A stretch of 64,000 nt of DNA from Synergistaceae bacterium (GCA_017405525.1 JAFRAH010000021.1:1-64000), one strand, 5' to 3'. Shown: positions 38,943 through 47,909, numbered from the stretch's first letter. Notes: generated by a model not told the origin, from the sequence alone. Made by a program: numbers and translations.

Positions 38943-41888
38943 CTACCTTCCCGGTGTTCTGCGCATGAATATGAACTCGTAGCCATATTGCCCTGTGGTG
39001 CTGTCCTGAGTACGCCTTGAGCCGACAACCTGCCATCCGTCGCGGCCTCTCTGGGACATTCTGTCGGTGAGGTTGGGATCAAGTATGAAGTCTATCGCGT
39101 AGTCATATGAGGGTGCAGCCTCAACCCCTGAAACGTGCTCAAATCCTGAACTGTTCATTGCCAGCGAGGTTATTTTGTCCGAAAGCTGCATGATCTGCCA
39201 CAGCATGAGAGCACCTACAGCCACAAGAAGGCCGAGCAATATAGTGGTCAGTATCCCGGACTTTGAGCTTCCGGCTGATGTGTCGTTTCCGTTTTTACGT
39301 GAGGCTAATTTTTCGCGAATACTCATAGTTTTCTCCTTGTGTTCATTTTCAGGGTTTCCGGGCAGCGGGGCAACAATACCTGCTGAGGGAGTGATTACGT
39401 GTTCAGGTTCGGGTTCTAGTTCCGGCTCAACCGGGGGCAGTGGTCCGGGCTCTGGTTCATCATCGGGAATAGTGGTAGCTTCACCGAGCTCACCAAGTGC
39501 GGAAATATCCCAGTCATCTCCCGGTGTCTCATCAAGTCCGGGTGTATCGTCATCGTCATTCAGTAAACTTTGTTCGGGCATTTCGTTTTCTTGTTGTGCC
39601 TCCTCCTGTATGGTGTCAATGTCAAATTGCGGCTCAATGTCCGTAATCTCGTCTTCAGGTTCAGGTTCGGGTTCGGGCTCTTGCGGTGCATCCTGCTCTT
39701 CGGGTTCTTCAGGCTGTGAGAAAGCGGCCAAGTCCTGTTCAAGCCTCTGCTGTGCGGTAATGTGTTCAGGTTCAGGGGCTGGCTCAGGTTCAGGCTCGTC
39801 ATCACCGAACGAGACAAGCCCTAAATCTTCAAGGCCGCCGAAATCGTCATCAGCGTCTTCATGTTCTTCTTCATGGCCGGTGTCAGGCTCTAATTCATGG
39901 GGCTCTTCCGTGAAGGGGTCTGAAGGTTCTTCGTCTTCCTGTGGTTCTTCGGGGATTTCCGGCAGTTCCGGCTCATCCGTTGAGTTCTCCTCAGATTCTG
40001 GGGACGCACTGAAATCCGGCAGGAATTCCTCTTCAGGTTCAGGCTCTGGCTCTGGTTCAGGAGTTGCTTCGGGCTCTTCTGGTTCTGGCTCACTCTCCGG
40101 GAGCTCTTGACGCTGGAACAACGTATCAGGAACAGAGAGCTCATCGAACGGGTTAAGATCCTGCTCCAAGTCCTGCATGGCTCTGTCCTGAGCTGTCGTT
40201 ATGGGAGATTCTGACATGGCCTGTGCAATGCTGGCCTTGAGCTTGTCTTCGGCGGACTGGGAGGCCCCGGAATCTTCATCGGTCATGAAACCTTCAGGGA
40301 GGGTGTAAAGTCCGGGGGCTTCTTGAGTTTCGAGGCTGAGGGGGTTTCCCGTCATTGCTTCGGCAATATCGGCCATGAGCTTGTCTTCAGCTGTCCTTGT
40401 GGATTCCGGCATAGTAACGGTAACGGGGACAGGCTCGGCTTCTGGGTCAAGTTCTGGTTCTTGCGGCTCAATGCTTGGGAGTTCATCATCGACATTCACG
40501 ACAACATCAGCGGCGGGCGAAAAGTCTTCGGTCAAAGCCTCCATGTCATCCTGTGGGGCTGGCTCTTCGTCGAACGGTTCATCGTCAAAGCCATCTGCCT
40601 CATCTTCAGCCGGTTCATATTCCTCATCGTCAAAGCCTGAAACGTCTTCCTGAAGTTCTGTGCCGTCAATGTCATCGGCGAACTCATCATCAGTTTCCGG
40701 GGCTTCGACAAGCTCGGTCTCCTGGAGGTCTTGCGTGATGCTTTCGGGAGGTTCTTCCAGTTCTTCCGGCTCATCGTCCATCACTGGAATATCCGGGATG
40801 TCTTCCTCTGGCTGTGTTTCTTGTTCTGGCTCAAATTCGGGCTCATCAATGAAGTCTTGAGGTTCTTCGTCGTCATCATCGGGCTCAATGACTGGAATAT
40901 CAGGAAGTCCACCATCATTTTCGTCGTCATTGTCTGTGTGGCCGGTTGTATTAGCGAGAGTTTCGGCCTCAATGACTGGAATATCTGGGAGTTCCGGGAC
41001 TTGAGGGAAGTCATCGAGCGGCTCAACTTCCGGGATAATTTCCGGGAGTGTTTCAGGCTCTGGGAGTGTAGGCTCAATTTCCGGGGCTGTCTCAACGTTC
41101 AGGGCTTCGGGAATTTCCGGGAGTGTCTCAGGCTCTGGGAGTGTTGGCTCAATCTCTGGAGCTGTCTCAACCGGTAATGCTTCGGGGATTTCCGGGATTG
41201 TTTCAGGCTCTGGGAGTGTTGGCTCAATCTCTGGCACTGTCTCAACGTTCAGGGCTTCGGGAATTTCCGGGAGTGTCTCAGGTTCTGGCAGTGTTGGCTC
41301 AGTCTCCGGGGCTGTCGCAACGTTCAGGGCGTCGGGAATTTCCGGGACTGTTTCAGGCTCTGGGAGTGTTGGCTCAATCTCTGGAGCTGTCTCAACGTTT
41401 GAGGCTTCGGGAATTTCCGGGACTGCTTCAGGTTCTGGCTCTGGTTCTTCGAGAGCTTTAAGCTCTATGGTTTCAGGTTCAAGTTCAGGCAACGGCGGTA
41501 TTTCCGGCTCATCGAGTTCCGGCAAAAGCACAGGCTCAGGTTCGGGCAGCGGCATTTCCTTCACAGGCTCAGGCTTGGGCTTGCTGGGAAGTTTTTCCTT
41601 CTTTGGTGAGGCAGGGGCTTTTCTGGCAGGGTGGAGCTTCTCCTGAGGCTCTGACGGAGAATTTACGGCATTGAGGCTTTGCTCTATCCTCCGCTCGAAA
41701 TCGTCCATGAAAGAGTCTACTCTCTCCCCTACGCTTTCGGGCTTATCACTGCGTCTTGACGTTGCTTTTGCCCTCGGACGTGATGGTTTGGCACGGCTCT
41801 TCCCCTTCTGGGAGCTCCCTTCATTCTCACTGGGAACGCTGCCTTCAAGTGCTTGACGTAATTTCTCTTCCGCTGTCTTTTCGCTCAT
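38943..41888 (-). CDS. Giant acidic repeat protein with one C-terminal membrane helix and DUF4177-like tail
   Basis: The 981-residue protein is mostly Pro/Glu/Asp. After a basic N-terminal 120 residues it has five copies of a 25-residue unit (core EIPEALNVETAPEIEPTLPE), then a long acidic disordered region. A short amphipathic motif recurs about five times: TAEEKLRQALEG, TAEDKLMADIAEAM, SAEDKLKASIAQAM, TAQDRAMQDLEQDL and TAQQRLEQDLAAF. Near residue 890 there is one membrane helix (ILTTILLGLLVAVGALMLW). The last 65 residues, with YDYAIDFILDP, GRDGWQVVGSRR and GYEFIFMRR, resemble DUF4177. The acidic part would lie in the cytoplasm. It is the first gene of the ftsY operon. Confidence 0.85.
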   Translation of the reverse strand: MSEKTAEEKLRQALEGSVPSENEGSSQKGKSRAKPSRPRAKATSRRSDKPESVGERVDSFMDDFERRIEQSLNAVNSPSEPQEKLHPARKAPASPKKEKLPSKPKPEPVKEMPLPEPEPVLLPELDEPEIPPLPELEPETIELKALEEPEPEPEAVPEIPEASNVETAPEIEPTLPEPETVPEIPDALNVATAPETEPTLPEPETLPEIPEALNVETVPEIEPTLPEPETIPEIPEALPVETAPEIEPTLPEPETLPEIPEALNVETAPEIEPTLPEPETLPEIIPEVEPLDDFPQVPELPDIPVIEAETLANTTGHTDNDDENDGGLPDIPVIEPDDDDEEPQDFIDEPEFEPEQETQPEEDIPDIPVMDDEPEELEEPPESITQDLQETELVEAPETDDEFADDIDGTELQEDVSGFDDEEYEPAEDEADGFDDEPFDEEPAPQDDMEALTEDFSPAADVVVNVDDELPSIEPQEPELDPEAEPVPVTVTMPESTRTAEDKLMADIAEAMTGNPLSLETQEAPGLYTLPEGFMTDEDSGASQSAEDKLKASIAQAMSESPITTAQDRAMQDLEQDLNPFDELSVPDTLFQRQELPESEPEPEEPEATPEPEPEPEPEEEFLPDFSASPESEENSTDEPELPEIPEEPQEDEEPSDPFTEEPHELEPDTGHEEEHEDADDDFGGLEDLGLVSFGDDEPEPEPAPEPEHITAQQRLEQDLAAFSQPEEPEEQDAPQEPEPEPEPEDEITDIEPQFDIDTIQEEAQQENEMPEQSLLNDDDDTPGLDETPGDDWDISALGELGEATTIPDDEPEPGPLPPVEPELEPEPEHVITPSAGIVAPLPGNPENEHKEKTMSIREKLASRKNGNDTSAGSSKSGILTTILLGLLVAVGALMLWQIMQLSDKITSLAMNSSGFEHVSGVEAAPSYDYAIDFILDPNLTDRMSQRGRDGWQVVGSRRTQDSTTGQYGYEFIFMRRTPGR
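41051..41425 (-). repeat. Five tandem 75-bp repeats in the acidic protein gene
   Basis: Units begin at 41051, 41126, 41201, 41276 and 41351, each exactly 75 bases (25 codons), and agree at most positions. Partial units continue on both sides. Copy number is likely to vary between strains without breaking the frame. Confidence 0.9.
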
Positions 41889-41948
41889 TATTATTCTGCC
41901 CGTCCTTCAATACCGCTTTAGTGCCTAATTATAAATCATCATGCCCAT

Positions 41949-41980
41949 AAAAAAAGCCTCCGTATTGTTTCAACGGAAGC
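41949..41980 (-). terminator. Terminator after tRNA-Glu
   Basis: GCCTCCGT (41956-41963) pairs with ACGGAAGC (41973-41980) with one mismatch. The A-run 41949-41955 supplies T on the minus strand. Confidence 0.65.
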
Positions 41981-41997
41981 CGTTATGTTCGTTGTTA

Positions 41998-42073
41998 TGG
42001 TAGCCTCAACGAGGTTCGAACTCGTGTTTTAGCCTTGAGAGGGCTACGACCTGGACCGCTAGTCGATGAGGCC
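41998..42073 (-). tRNA. tRNA-Glu (anticodon CTC)
   Basis: On the minus strand a 76-base cloverleaf can be drawn. The acceptor stem GGCCTCA/TGAGGCT has a G-T first pair. The anticodon stem TAGCC/GGCTA closes the loop CTCTCAA with anticodon CTC. The T arm is ACGAG TTCGAAC CTCGT, and the 3' CCA is encoded. It reads GAG codons. Confidence 0.93.
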
Positions 42074-42097
42074 ATTTCTTTATTTGCAACGCGGGAA

Positions 42098-42106
42098 ATA
42101 CTACCA
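42098..42106 (-). promoter_or_regulatory. Extended -10 promoter for tRNA-Glu
   Basis: TG-g-TAGTAT on the minus strand lies 25 bases upstream of the mature 5' end, in an otherwise A+T-rich gap. Confidence 0.45.
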
Positions 42107-42128
42107 CAAAATTTTTTTTTATGCAAGC

Positions 42129-42137
42129 TGATATAAT
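42129..42137 (+). promoter_or_regulatory. Extended -10 promoter of the decayed glycosyltransferase
   Basis: TG-a-TATAAT lies 33 bases before ATG 42170. It is still intact although the gene behind it is broken. Confidence 0.5.
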
Positions 42138-42169
42138 GCTCAAAACTACCAGCAGGGAGAACACAACTT

Positions 42170-43006
42170 ATGATAAAGAATGTTGTTATTGTCTATGATT
42201 ATGCTTTTATTGAGGGGGGAGCAGCTTCCGTTGCAATTGATACGGCACTAAGGCTTGCGGAAAAAAGCATCAATGTATACTTTTTCGCAGGTTCAGGGAG
42301 GCATAACGCCAAGGCTTCAGGATATTTCTGACACTTCACGACTACTTCACCGTTTGCCCGAACGGATGATGCTACAACTTCAAGGCCGGGAAAATCTATG
42401 AGCTTCCCCCTATCCGAATTTTCTCGCACTCAGCTCTTGCGGAGGATGCCTGCCCCGGCAAACCAGTTCTTCCTGCGCAACCCCGTGTACTTCTCCGGGA
42501 GGTTCAGGGTTGAGGCCGAGAATAATTCCGTCTTCCTGTTCATCGGGAGGGTATGCCGCGAAAAGGCTACTGCTGATTTTTGTCGCGCTGTACATAATGC
42601 GGGGGTTAATGGTGTCGTAATAGGAGACGGGCCATTGAGAGCTGAGCTTGAGGCACAATACCCCGAAATCACATTCACGGGCTGGCTGGAGAAGCCCCAA
42701 ATCCTCGAATGGCTCAAGAAGACGAGATGCCTTGTGTTCACGTCAGTATGGTATGAAGCCTCCCCACTGCTTCCTCCTGAAGCCAACGCCTACGGTATCC
42801 CGGTAATCGCATCGGACTGCAACGCCGCAAGCGACAGTGCCGCATTCGTGTACCACTCACAGGCCGAACTCGAGGACATCATACGCCGCGTAAGCACTCA
42901 GGACATCAGGCAGCTCTCAGAGGAAACATACAGGAACTTTGACGAGAGCACCACCACGAATTACACAGACCACCTCATGAAGATATACGATACCCCGCTG
43001 GTATAA
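42170..43006 (+). pseudogene. Decayed GT4-family glycosyltransferase
   Basis: A good ribosome site and ATG 42170 start MIKNVVIVYDYAFIEGGAAS, a typical GT4 N-terminus, but the frame stops at TGA 42329. In a shifted frame from about 42328 the diagnostic stretch LHDYFTVCPNG appears, followed by an in-frame TGA and then CYNFKAGKIYELPP. From about 42450 back in the first frame runs the C-terminal half: NPVYFSGRF, VFLFIGRVCREKATADF, VVIGDGPLRAEL and the nucleotide-sugar site VWYEASPLLPPEANAYGIPV. About a third of a normal 380-residue enzyme is missing. At least one frameshift, one nonsense codon and one deletion are needed, so this is a relic of a surface-polysaccharide enzyme. The C-terminal ORF could still be expressed, but has no good start. 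Confidence 0.8.
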
Positions 43007-43007
43007 T
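42999..43007 (+). promoter_or_regulatory. Extended -10 promoter for the Gfo/Idh/MocA oxidoreductase
   Basis: TG-g-TATAAT overlaps the stop codon of the pseudogene and lies 43 bases before ATG 43050. Confidence 0.5.
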
Positions 43008-43049
43008 TCACGCCATATTCCCATTCACACACAAGGAGGAAGATTGCTC

Positions 43050-44222
43050 ATGAAGCAGCCAGTTATTGGCACGGCAGGTGCAGGCTATGCCGCGCGTCTT
43101 CACGGCAACGGCTACAAGGCAGTGAACGGTATACCCTTCAGGCTCAAGACAATATGCGACCTCAACACCGAACTCGCTGAAGCCCTGCGCAATGAGTTCG
43201 GCTATGAGTGCGTTACGTCAGACTATGATGCTATGCTTGCTGACCCGGAAATCAACGTGATAGACATTGTTACCCCTCCGTTCCTTCACGTCCCAATGGC
43301 GATAAAGGCACTGAGGGCAGGGAAGAGCGTAATCTGCGAGAAGCCCCTAACCGGCTATTTCGGCAGGAAGGGCGAGGAGAACATAGGCATCACGACTCCA
43401 AGAAGCACAATGTATGAGTCAGTCATGGCCTCGATGAATGAGCTCCGTGATGTAGTTCGCGAGACAGGAGGAAAGTTCATGTATGCAGAAAATTTCGTGT
43501 ATGCCCCTCCAGTCCAGAAGGCCGCCGAAATTATCCGGGCCAAACGCTCAAAGATCCTCTTCATGAAGGGAGAAGAGAGCCTCAAGGGTTCAAGCTCCCC
43601 AGTCGCCGACAAGTGGAACAGGACAGGAGGAGGCACCCTCATACGTACAGGCACCCACCCGTTAAGCGGGATGCTCTGGCTTAAGCACCAGGAGGCTCAG
43701 GCACGAGGCGAGTCTTTCGGGATTGCGAGCGTCATGGCCGACACAGGAACAACCACAGCAAGCCTCAATGAGTACGAGCACCGTCATATTTCCGCACGCC
43801 CTGAAGATGTCGAGGACTATGCGGCAGTTACCGTAACGTTCACTGACGGGACTAAGTGCCTCACGATTGCGAGCGATACAGTCTTGGGAGGGACGAAGAA
43901 CTACATAGAGGTTTACGCCAATGATACAGCACTGACCTGCAACATCACTCCGAACGACATACTCAGCACGTACTTTCTCGATGATGAAGGGCTGGAGGAC
44001 GTGTACATCTCGGAGATGCTCCCGTCAAAATTGGGCTGGAACAAAGCCTTTGTCTGTGATGAAGTCATACGGGGATATTCCGGGGAGCTCAGGGACTTCC
44101 TTGAGGCTGTGGCGTATGACAGGAAGGCGGAGTCAGGGTTCGACATTGCGTATGAGACCGTGCAGGTGATTTATGCGGCGTATCTTTCAGCGAGTGAGGG
44201 AAGGCGCGTAAATGTAAACTAG
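43050..44222 (+). CDS. Gfo/Idh/MocA family oxidoreductase
   Basis: The 390-residue protein starts at ATG 43050 after AAGGAGGA. The N-terminal Rossmann fold has GTAGAGYAARLHGNGY, ending with the family signature VICEKPLTG. A C-terminal alpha/beta domain follows with RTGTHPLSGMLWL, where a His is catalytic in relatives. These enzymes use NAD(P)H on sugars, inositols or nucleotide sugars. The insertion after EKPLTGYFGRKGEENIG is longer than usual. No pathway neighbours help except the broken glycosyltransferase just upstream. Substrate unknown. Confidence 0.88.
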   Translation: MKQPVIGTAGAGYAARLHGNGYKAVNGIPFRLKTICDLNTELAEALRNEFGYECVTSDYDAMLADPEINVIDIVTPPFLHVPMAIKALRAGKSVICEKPLTGYFGRKGEENIGITTPRSTMYESVMASMNELRDVVRETGGKFMYAENFVYAPPVQKAAEIIRAKRSKILFMKGEESLKGSSSPVADKWNRTGGGTLIRTGTHPLSGMLWLKHQEAQARGESFGIASVMADTGTTTASLNEYEHRHISARPEDVEDYAAVTVTFTDGTKCLTIASDTVLGGTKNYIEVYANDTALTCNITPNDILSTYFLDDEGLEDVYISEMLPSKLGWNKAFVCDEVIRGYSGELRDFLEAVAYDRKAESGFDIAYETVQVIYAAYLSASEGRRVNVN

Positions 44223-44258
44223 CGAAAACAACGCACTGCAATTTTCCCCGCAATTCTC

Positions 44259-44264
44259 TATAAT
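44259..44264 (+). promoter_or_regulatory. Possible -10 box for ppdK
   Basis: A TATAAT lies 57 bases before the ppdK ATG without the TGn extension. The -35 region is weak (CTGCAA at 44236-44241). Confidence 0.35.
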
Positions 44265-44320
44265 TTGAGACGCAAAATTTTCCACAAGCAACAAAAAATT
44301 TATCCAGGGAGTGGTTTATC

Positions 44321-46978
44321 ATGCCCTCAGAAAAGTTCGTATACAGTCTCAAGGAAGGAGACGGCTCTAACCGTTTGCTTCTCGGCGGAAAAGGCGCAAA
44401 CCTCTGCACAATGGCACAGTCAGGTCTTCCCATTCCTCCCGGCTTCGTAATCACTACTGAAGTCTGCCGCAAGTACATGGCCGACCCTAAGATCATGGAC
44501 GAGATTTGGGACGACGTGAAAGCCTCGGTTGCACGACTCGAAAAGGAAACAGGAAAAGGCTTCAACGACCCCAAGAATCCCCTCTTAGTGTCAGTACGTT
44601 CGGGAGCTCCTATATCAATGCCCGGAATGATGGAGACAATCCTAAACCTCGGCCTCAATGAGGAAACCGTGAAGGGGCTTGCTGAGAGTTCAGGGAGCAA
44701 GAGGTTCGCATTCGACAGCTACAGAAGGTTCATCCAGATGTTCGGGAGCGTTGTCGATGAGGTGAACTTTGACCTTTTCGAGGCAGCATTAGCCCGCGCA
44801 AGAGCAGCACAAGGCATCACCGACGCAAAGCAGGACTACAAGATTACCGCTGAGAACCTGGAGAAGCTCATTGTCGAGTACAAGGCCATCTACAAGGACG
44901 CAACCGGAAGTGATTTCCCCTCTGACCCTTGGGTACAGTTACGCCGCGCAATTGAGGCAGTCTTCAAGAGCTGGAACATCCCCCGCGCAATAACCTACAG
45001 GAAGATCAACAAGATAGATGACTCACTCGGTACAGCCGTCAACGTCATCACTATGGCATTCGGGAACCTCGGCAATGACTGCGGCACTGGCGTATGCTTC
45101 ACGCGCAACCCCTCGACAGGTGAGAACAAGCTGTACGGCGAGTTCCTCATCAACGCACAGGGTGAAGATGTCGTTGCAGGTATACGTACACCGATGCCCA
45201 TTGCACAGCTTGAGCAGGAGATGCCCGAAATCTACAAGGAGCTCTGCACAATCACGAGCAACCTGGAGAAGACATATCATGACATGCAGGACGTGGAGTT
45301 CACGATTGAGCGCGGAAAACTCTTCATCCTCCAGACAAGAGCCGGAAAACGTACAGCAACCGCCGCCGTCAAAGTAGCCGTTGACATGGTGAACGAGGGG
45401 CTCATAGACACGAAGACAGCAGTAACCCGCGTATCACCCGATCAGGTAGAGATGCTCCTTCACAGGCAGATCGACAAGTCCGCGAAACTCGACGTAATCA
45501 CTAAGGGACTTCCTGCCTCACCCGGTGCAGGTGCGGGAATGCTCGTGTTCAGTGCAGACGAGGCCGAAGAGTGGGCAAAGCAGGGCAAACCTACAATCCT
45601 TGCACGTCCTGAGACAAGCCCCGATGACATTCACGGACTTTTCGCGTCCCAGGGTGTCGTAACGAGTCGCGGAGGAATGACCTCACACGCTGCAGTTGTT
45701 GCGCGCGGAATGGGCAAGCCTGCAGTCTGTGGCTGTGAAGCGGCAGTGATTGACCTCGACAAGGAGACCCTCACAGTTGGCGACAGAGTCTTCAAGAAAG
45801 GCGACTGGGTTACGGTTGACGGAACAACAGGGAACTTCCTTGCTGGCGAGGCAAAAATGGTAGATGCAACGTTCAGCGATGACTTCAAGAAGATTCTTGC
45901 ATGGGCTGACGAGAACGCAAAGTTGCAGGTCTGGACGAACGCAGACACCCCCGAAGACGCAAAGAGAGCCCGTGATTTCGGCGCAAAGGGCGTTGGTCTC
46001 TGCAGGACTGAGCACATGTTCATGGGTGTAGATAGGTTGCCGGTAATGCAGAGCCTCATTGTTGCACTCGGTGAGGCTGGCGAGGCTGGCAAGGAAGCAC
46101 GCAAGGATGCACTGGCGAAACTGAAGGTAATGCAGAAAGAGGACTTCACGGGAATCTTCAAGGCAATGGAAGGTCTGCCTGTAATCATAAGGCTGCTTGA
46201 CCCGCCGCTCCATGAGTTCCTTCCGAAAGAACCAAACGTACTCGAAGCCCTCAAGACCGCCACACCTGAAGAGGCCAAGAAACTCAACAACGTCCTCGAA
46301 AAGATTCACCAGCTCCATGAGAACAACCCAATGTTAGGTTTCAGGGGCTGCCGTCTCGGAATGATTTACCCGGAAATCTACGAGATGCAGATGAACGCAA
46401 TCTTTGAGGCTGTCGTTGACCTCACGAAACAGGGCGTAACGGTAAAGCCTGAAGTCATGATCCCAATCGTAGGCACTAAGGCAGAAATGAAGTTCTTCCG
46501 TGAGATGGCTGACAGGATAGCGGCAGAAGTGAAGAAGGCCAGCGGTGTGGAGTTCAGCTACCTCGTCGGGACGATGATAGAACTTCCGAGGGCTGCACTT
46601 GTTGCCGACCAGCTTGCGGAGTATGCACAGTTCTTCTCATGCGGGACTAATGACCTCACGCAGACTACACTGGGATATTCACGTGATGACGCTGAGAACA
46701 AGTTCCTGTTCCAGTATGTCGACAAGGGAGTCTTCAAGGAGAACCCCTTCGCAGAACTCGACAGGGACGGCCCCGGCCAGCTCGTGAAGTTGGCAGTGGA
46801 GAAGGGTAGGAGCGTAAACCCCGGAATGTCCATCGGCATCTGCGGCGAACACGGCGGCAATCCCTCAAGCATCGCGTTCTGCAACAGCGTGGGACTGACC
46901 TACGTATCATGCTCACCGTTCAGGGTGCCCGTTGCGAGGGTTGCGGCGGCACATGCGGCTCTGGGCGTTCTGAAGTAG
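44321..46978 (+). CDS. ppdK: Pyruvate, phosphate dikinase
   Basis: The 885-residue enzyme interconverts pyruvate, ATP and Pi with PEP, AMP and PPi, linking glycolysis and gluconeogenesis in anaerobes. The N-terminal nucleotide domain has LLGGKGANLCTMAQSGLPIP, the swivelling domain holds the phospho-His in GGMTSHAAVVARGMGKP, and the C-terminal TIM barrel has GFRGCRLGMIYPEIYEMQ and the active-site Cys in ICGEHGGNP. The length is normal. It is a single-gene unit between its own leader and a strong terminator. Codon use looks highly biased toward a few codons, which fits high expression. Confidence 0.96.
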   Translation: MPSEKFVYSLKEGDGSNRLLLGGKGANLCTMAQSGLPIPPGFVITTEVCRKYMADPKIMDEIWDDVKASVARLEKETGKGFNDPKNPLLVSVRSGAPISMPGMMETILNLGLNEETVKGLAESSGSKRFAFDSYRRFIQMFGSVVDEVNFDLFEAALARARAAQGITDAKQDYKITAENLEKLIVEYKAIYKDATGSDFPSDPWVQLRRAIEAVFKSWNIPRAITYRKINKIDDSLGTAVNVITMAFGNLGNDCGTGVCFTRNPSTGENKLYGEFLINAQGEDVVAGIRTPMPIAQLEQEMPEIYKELCTITSNLEKTYHDMQDVEFTIERGKLFILQTRAGKRTATAAVKVAVDMVNEGLIDTKTAVTRVSPDQVEMLLHRQIDKSAKLDVITKGLPASPGAGAGMLVFSADEAEEWAKQGKPTILARPETSPDDIHGLFASQGVVTSRGGMTSHAAVVARGMGKPAVCGCEAAVIDLDKETLTVGDRVFKKGDWVTVDGTTGNFLAGEAKMVDATFSDDFKKILAWADENAKLQVWTNADTPEDAKRARDFGAKGVGLCRTEHMFMGVDRLPVMQSLIVALGEAGEAGKEARKDALAKLKVMQKEDFTGIFKAMEGLPVIIRLLDPPLHEFLPKEPNVLEALKTATPEEAKKLNNVLEKIHQLHENNPMLGFRGCRLGMIYPEIYEMQMNAIFEAVVDLTKQGVTVKPEVMIPIVGTKAEMKFFREMADRIAAEVKKASGVEFSYLVGTMIELPRAALVADQLAEYAQFFSCGTNDLTQTTLGYSRDDAENKFLFQYVDKGVFKENPFAELDRDGPGQLVKLAVEKGRSVNPGMSIGICGEHGGNPSSIAFCNSVGLTYVSCSPFRVPVARVAAAHAALGVLK

Positions 46979-46998
46979 TTCATCAAGGCAAAAATTTA

Positions 46999-47032
46999 CC
47001 CCCCCGGTTGTCATGGCCGGAGGGGTTTTTTT
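46999..47032 (+). terminator. Terminator after ppdK
   Basis: CCCC-x-CCGG (46999-47007) pairs with CCGG-x-GGGG (47017-47025), followed by seven T. Its loop carries TCATGG and the stem arm CC, completing CATGGCC, as in the terminator at 14458-14491. Confidence 0.82.
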
Positions 47033-47042
47033 GTGGGAGCGT

Positions 47043-47369
47043 TTAGAGTCCAGTACGCAGTAACGGTATGGCATTGATTACGGGCTCTTCATAGGGGTGT
47101 ATTTTCTTCACTGCCTCAATCACTGCGTCAACCTCATCAACTCTGCAGGTTACTTCAGCCTTTATCTCGTCCTCAGTGCTGAGCTCACCTATTGCCCCGC
47201 TGTAGGGTCTCGTCCCCTCAAGTGGCCGCCAAGTCCCGACAACCCGCGAATACGACATGCACGAGTCATAGTTGCCGATATGCCCCGCACCGCAAGCCCT
47301 CAAAGTCTCCTGAAGCAACGCTAAATGTGATTCGGGAATGAATATCTCCAGCTTGCAGAACTCAGTCAT
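47043..47369 (-). CDS. YqfO/NIF3 insert-domain-like protein
   Basis: The 108-residue protein resembles the PII/CutA-like domain inserted in NIF3-type proteins (YqfO). It starts CKLEIFIPESHLALLQETLRA, has a glycine-rich YDSCMSYSRVVGTWRPLEG, and ends with the signature HPYEEPVINAIPL. The free-standing form is common in bacteria and has no proven function. Its start overlaps the thpR stop by four bases in a three-gene minus-strand operon with a nitroreductase. Confidence 0.82.
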   Translation of the reverse strand: MTEFCKLEIFIPESHLALLQETLRACGAGHIGNYDSCMSYSRVVGTWRPLEGTRPYSGAIGELSTEDEIKAEVTCRVDEVDAVIEAVKKIHPYEEPVINAIPLLRTGL

Positions 47370-47908
47370 AGCAGCTCCGAATAAACCGGCCCTGAAGGTG
47401 TCAGGACGCTCCGCATAAGTACGAGCTCACTGCAACGCCACGAGAGCACCGGAACTTCACCAAGCCTGCGCACAAGTTCCTCCGGCAATGTAGCATCCTT
47501 CAGCCTCGCAAGCGTAAGATGAGCCTTGAACTTCCTAGTGTCGCGCTCAAGCCCGGCACCCTCAAGAAGTGCATCATTGACGAGCCGTGAGAGCCTCCCA
47601 AGCTCAGAAGCCCCCTCATCGCCTGATAGCCATAACACTTTTGGTGCGTTGAGATTGGGGAACGCCCCAATGTAGGACAGCCTCACAGTAAAGGGCTCAA
47701 AGTGTTTCAGCGGGGTTAAAGCCTCCTTCACGTCCTCCGTAACCTCGCGGGAATTTTCGCCGAGAAATTTTAGCGTTATGTGGAACTGTGAACGTCTTAC
47801 CCAGCGTATCGGGGACAATGGGCGCAAGTCAGCAAGGAAGTTCTCCAGCTTGTCGGCCATGTCGCCGGGCAATTTCACCGCAACAAATGAGCGTATCAGT
47901 TCAGGCAT
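47366..47908 (-). CDS. thpR: RNA 2',3'-cyclic phosphodiesterase
   Basis: The 180-residue 2H phosphoesterase opens RNA 2',3'-cyclic phosphates. Both catalytic H-x-T motifs are present, HITLKFLGE and HLTLARLKD, spaced as in ThpR/LigT. It starts RSFVAVKLPGD, a common N-terminus of the family. It lies one base after the nitroreductase stop and overlaps the YqfO-like gene by four bases. Confidence 0.93.
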   Translation of the reverse strand: MPELIRSFVAVKLPGDMADKLENFLADLRPLSPIRWVRRSQFHITLKFLGENSREVTEDVKEALTPLKHFEPFTVRLSYIGAFPNLNAPKVLWLSGDEGASELGRLSRLVNDALLEGAGLERDTRKFKAHLTLARLKDATLPEELVRRLGEVPVLSWRCSELVLMRSVLTPSGPVYSELL

Positions 47909-47909
47909 C

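Noticed and set aside
39175-40110. A 311-codon plus-strand frame rich in Ser and Gly
   Set aside because: It is the antisense shadow of the Pro/Glu-rich acidic gene; repeated GAG/CCT codons produce long open frames on the other strand. No ribosome site.
41051-41425. Possible CRISPR-like repeat array
   Set aside because: The five 75-base units are contiguous, without spacers, and are in frame inside a coding gene.
45631-46318. Two long minus-strand frames inside ppdK
   Set aside because: They result from strong codon bias in ppdK; neither has a start signal or protein-like composition.
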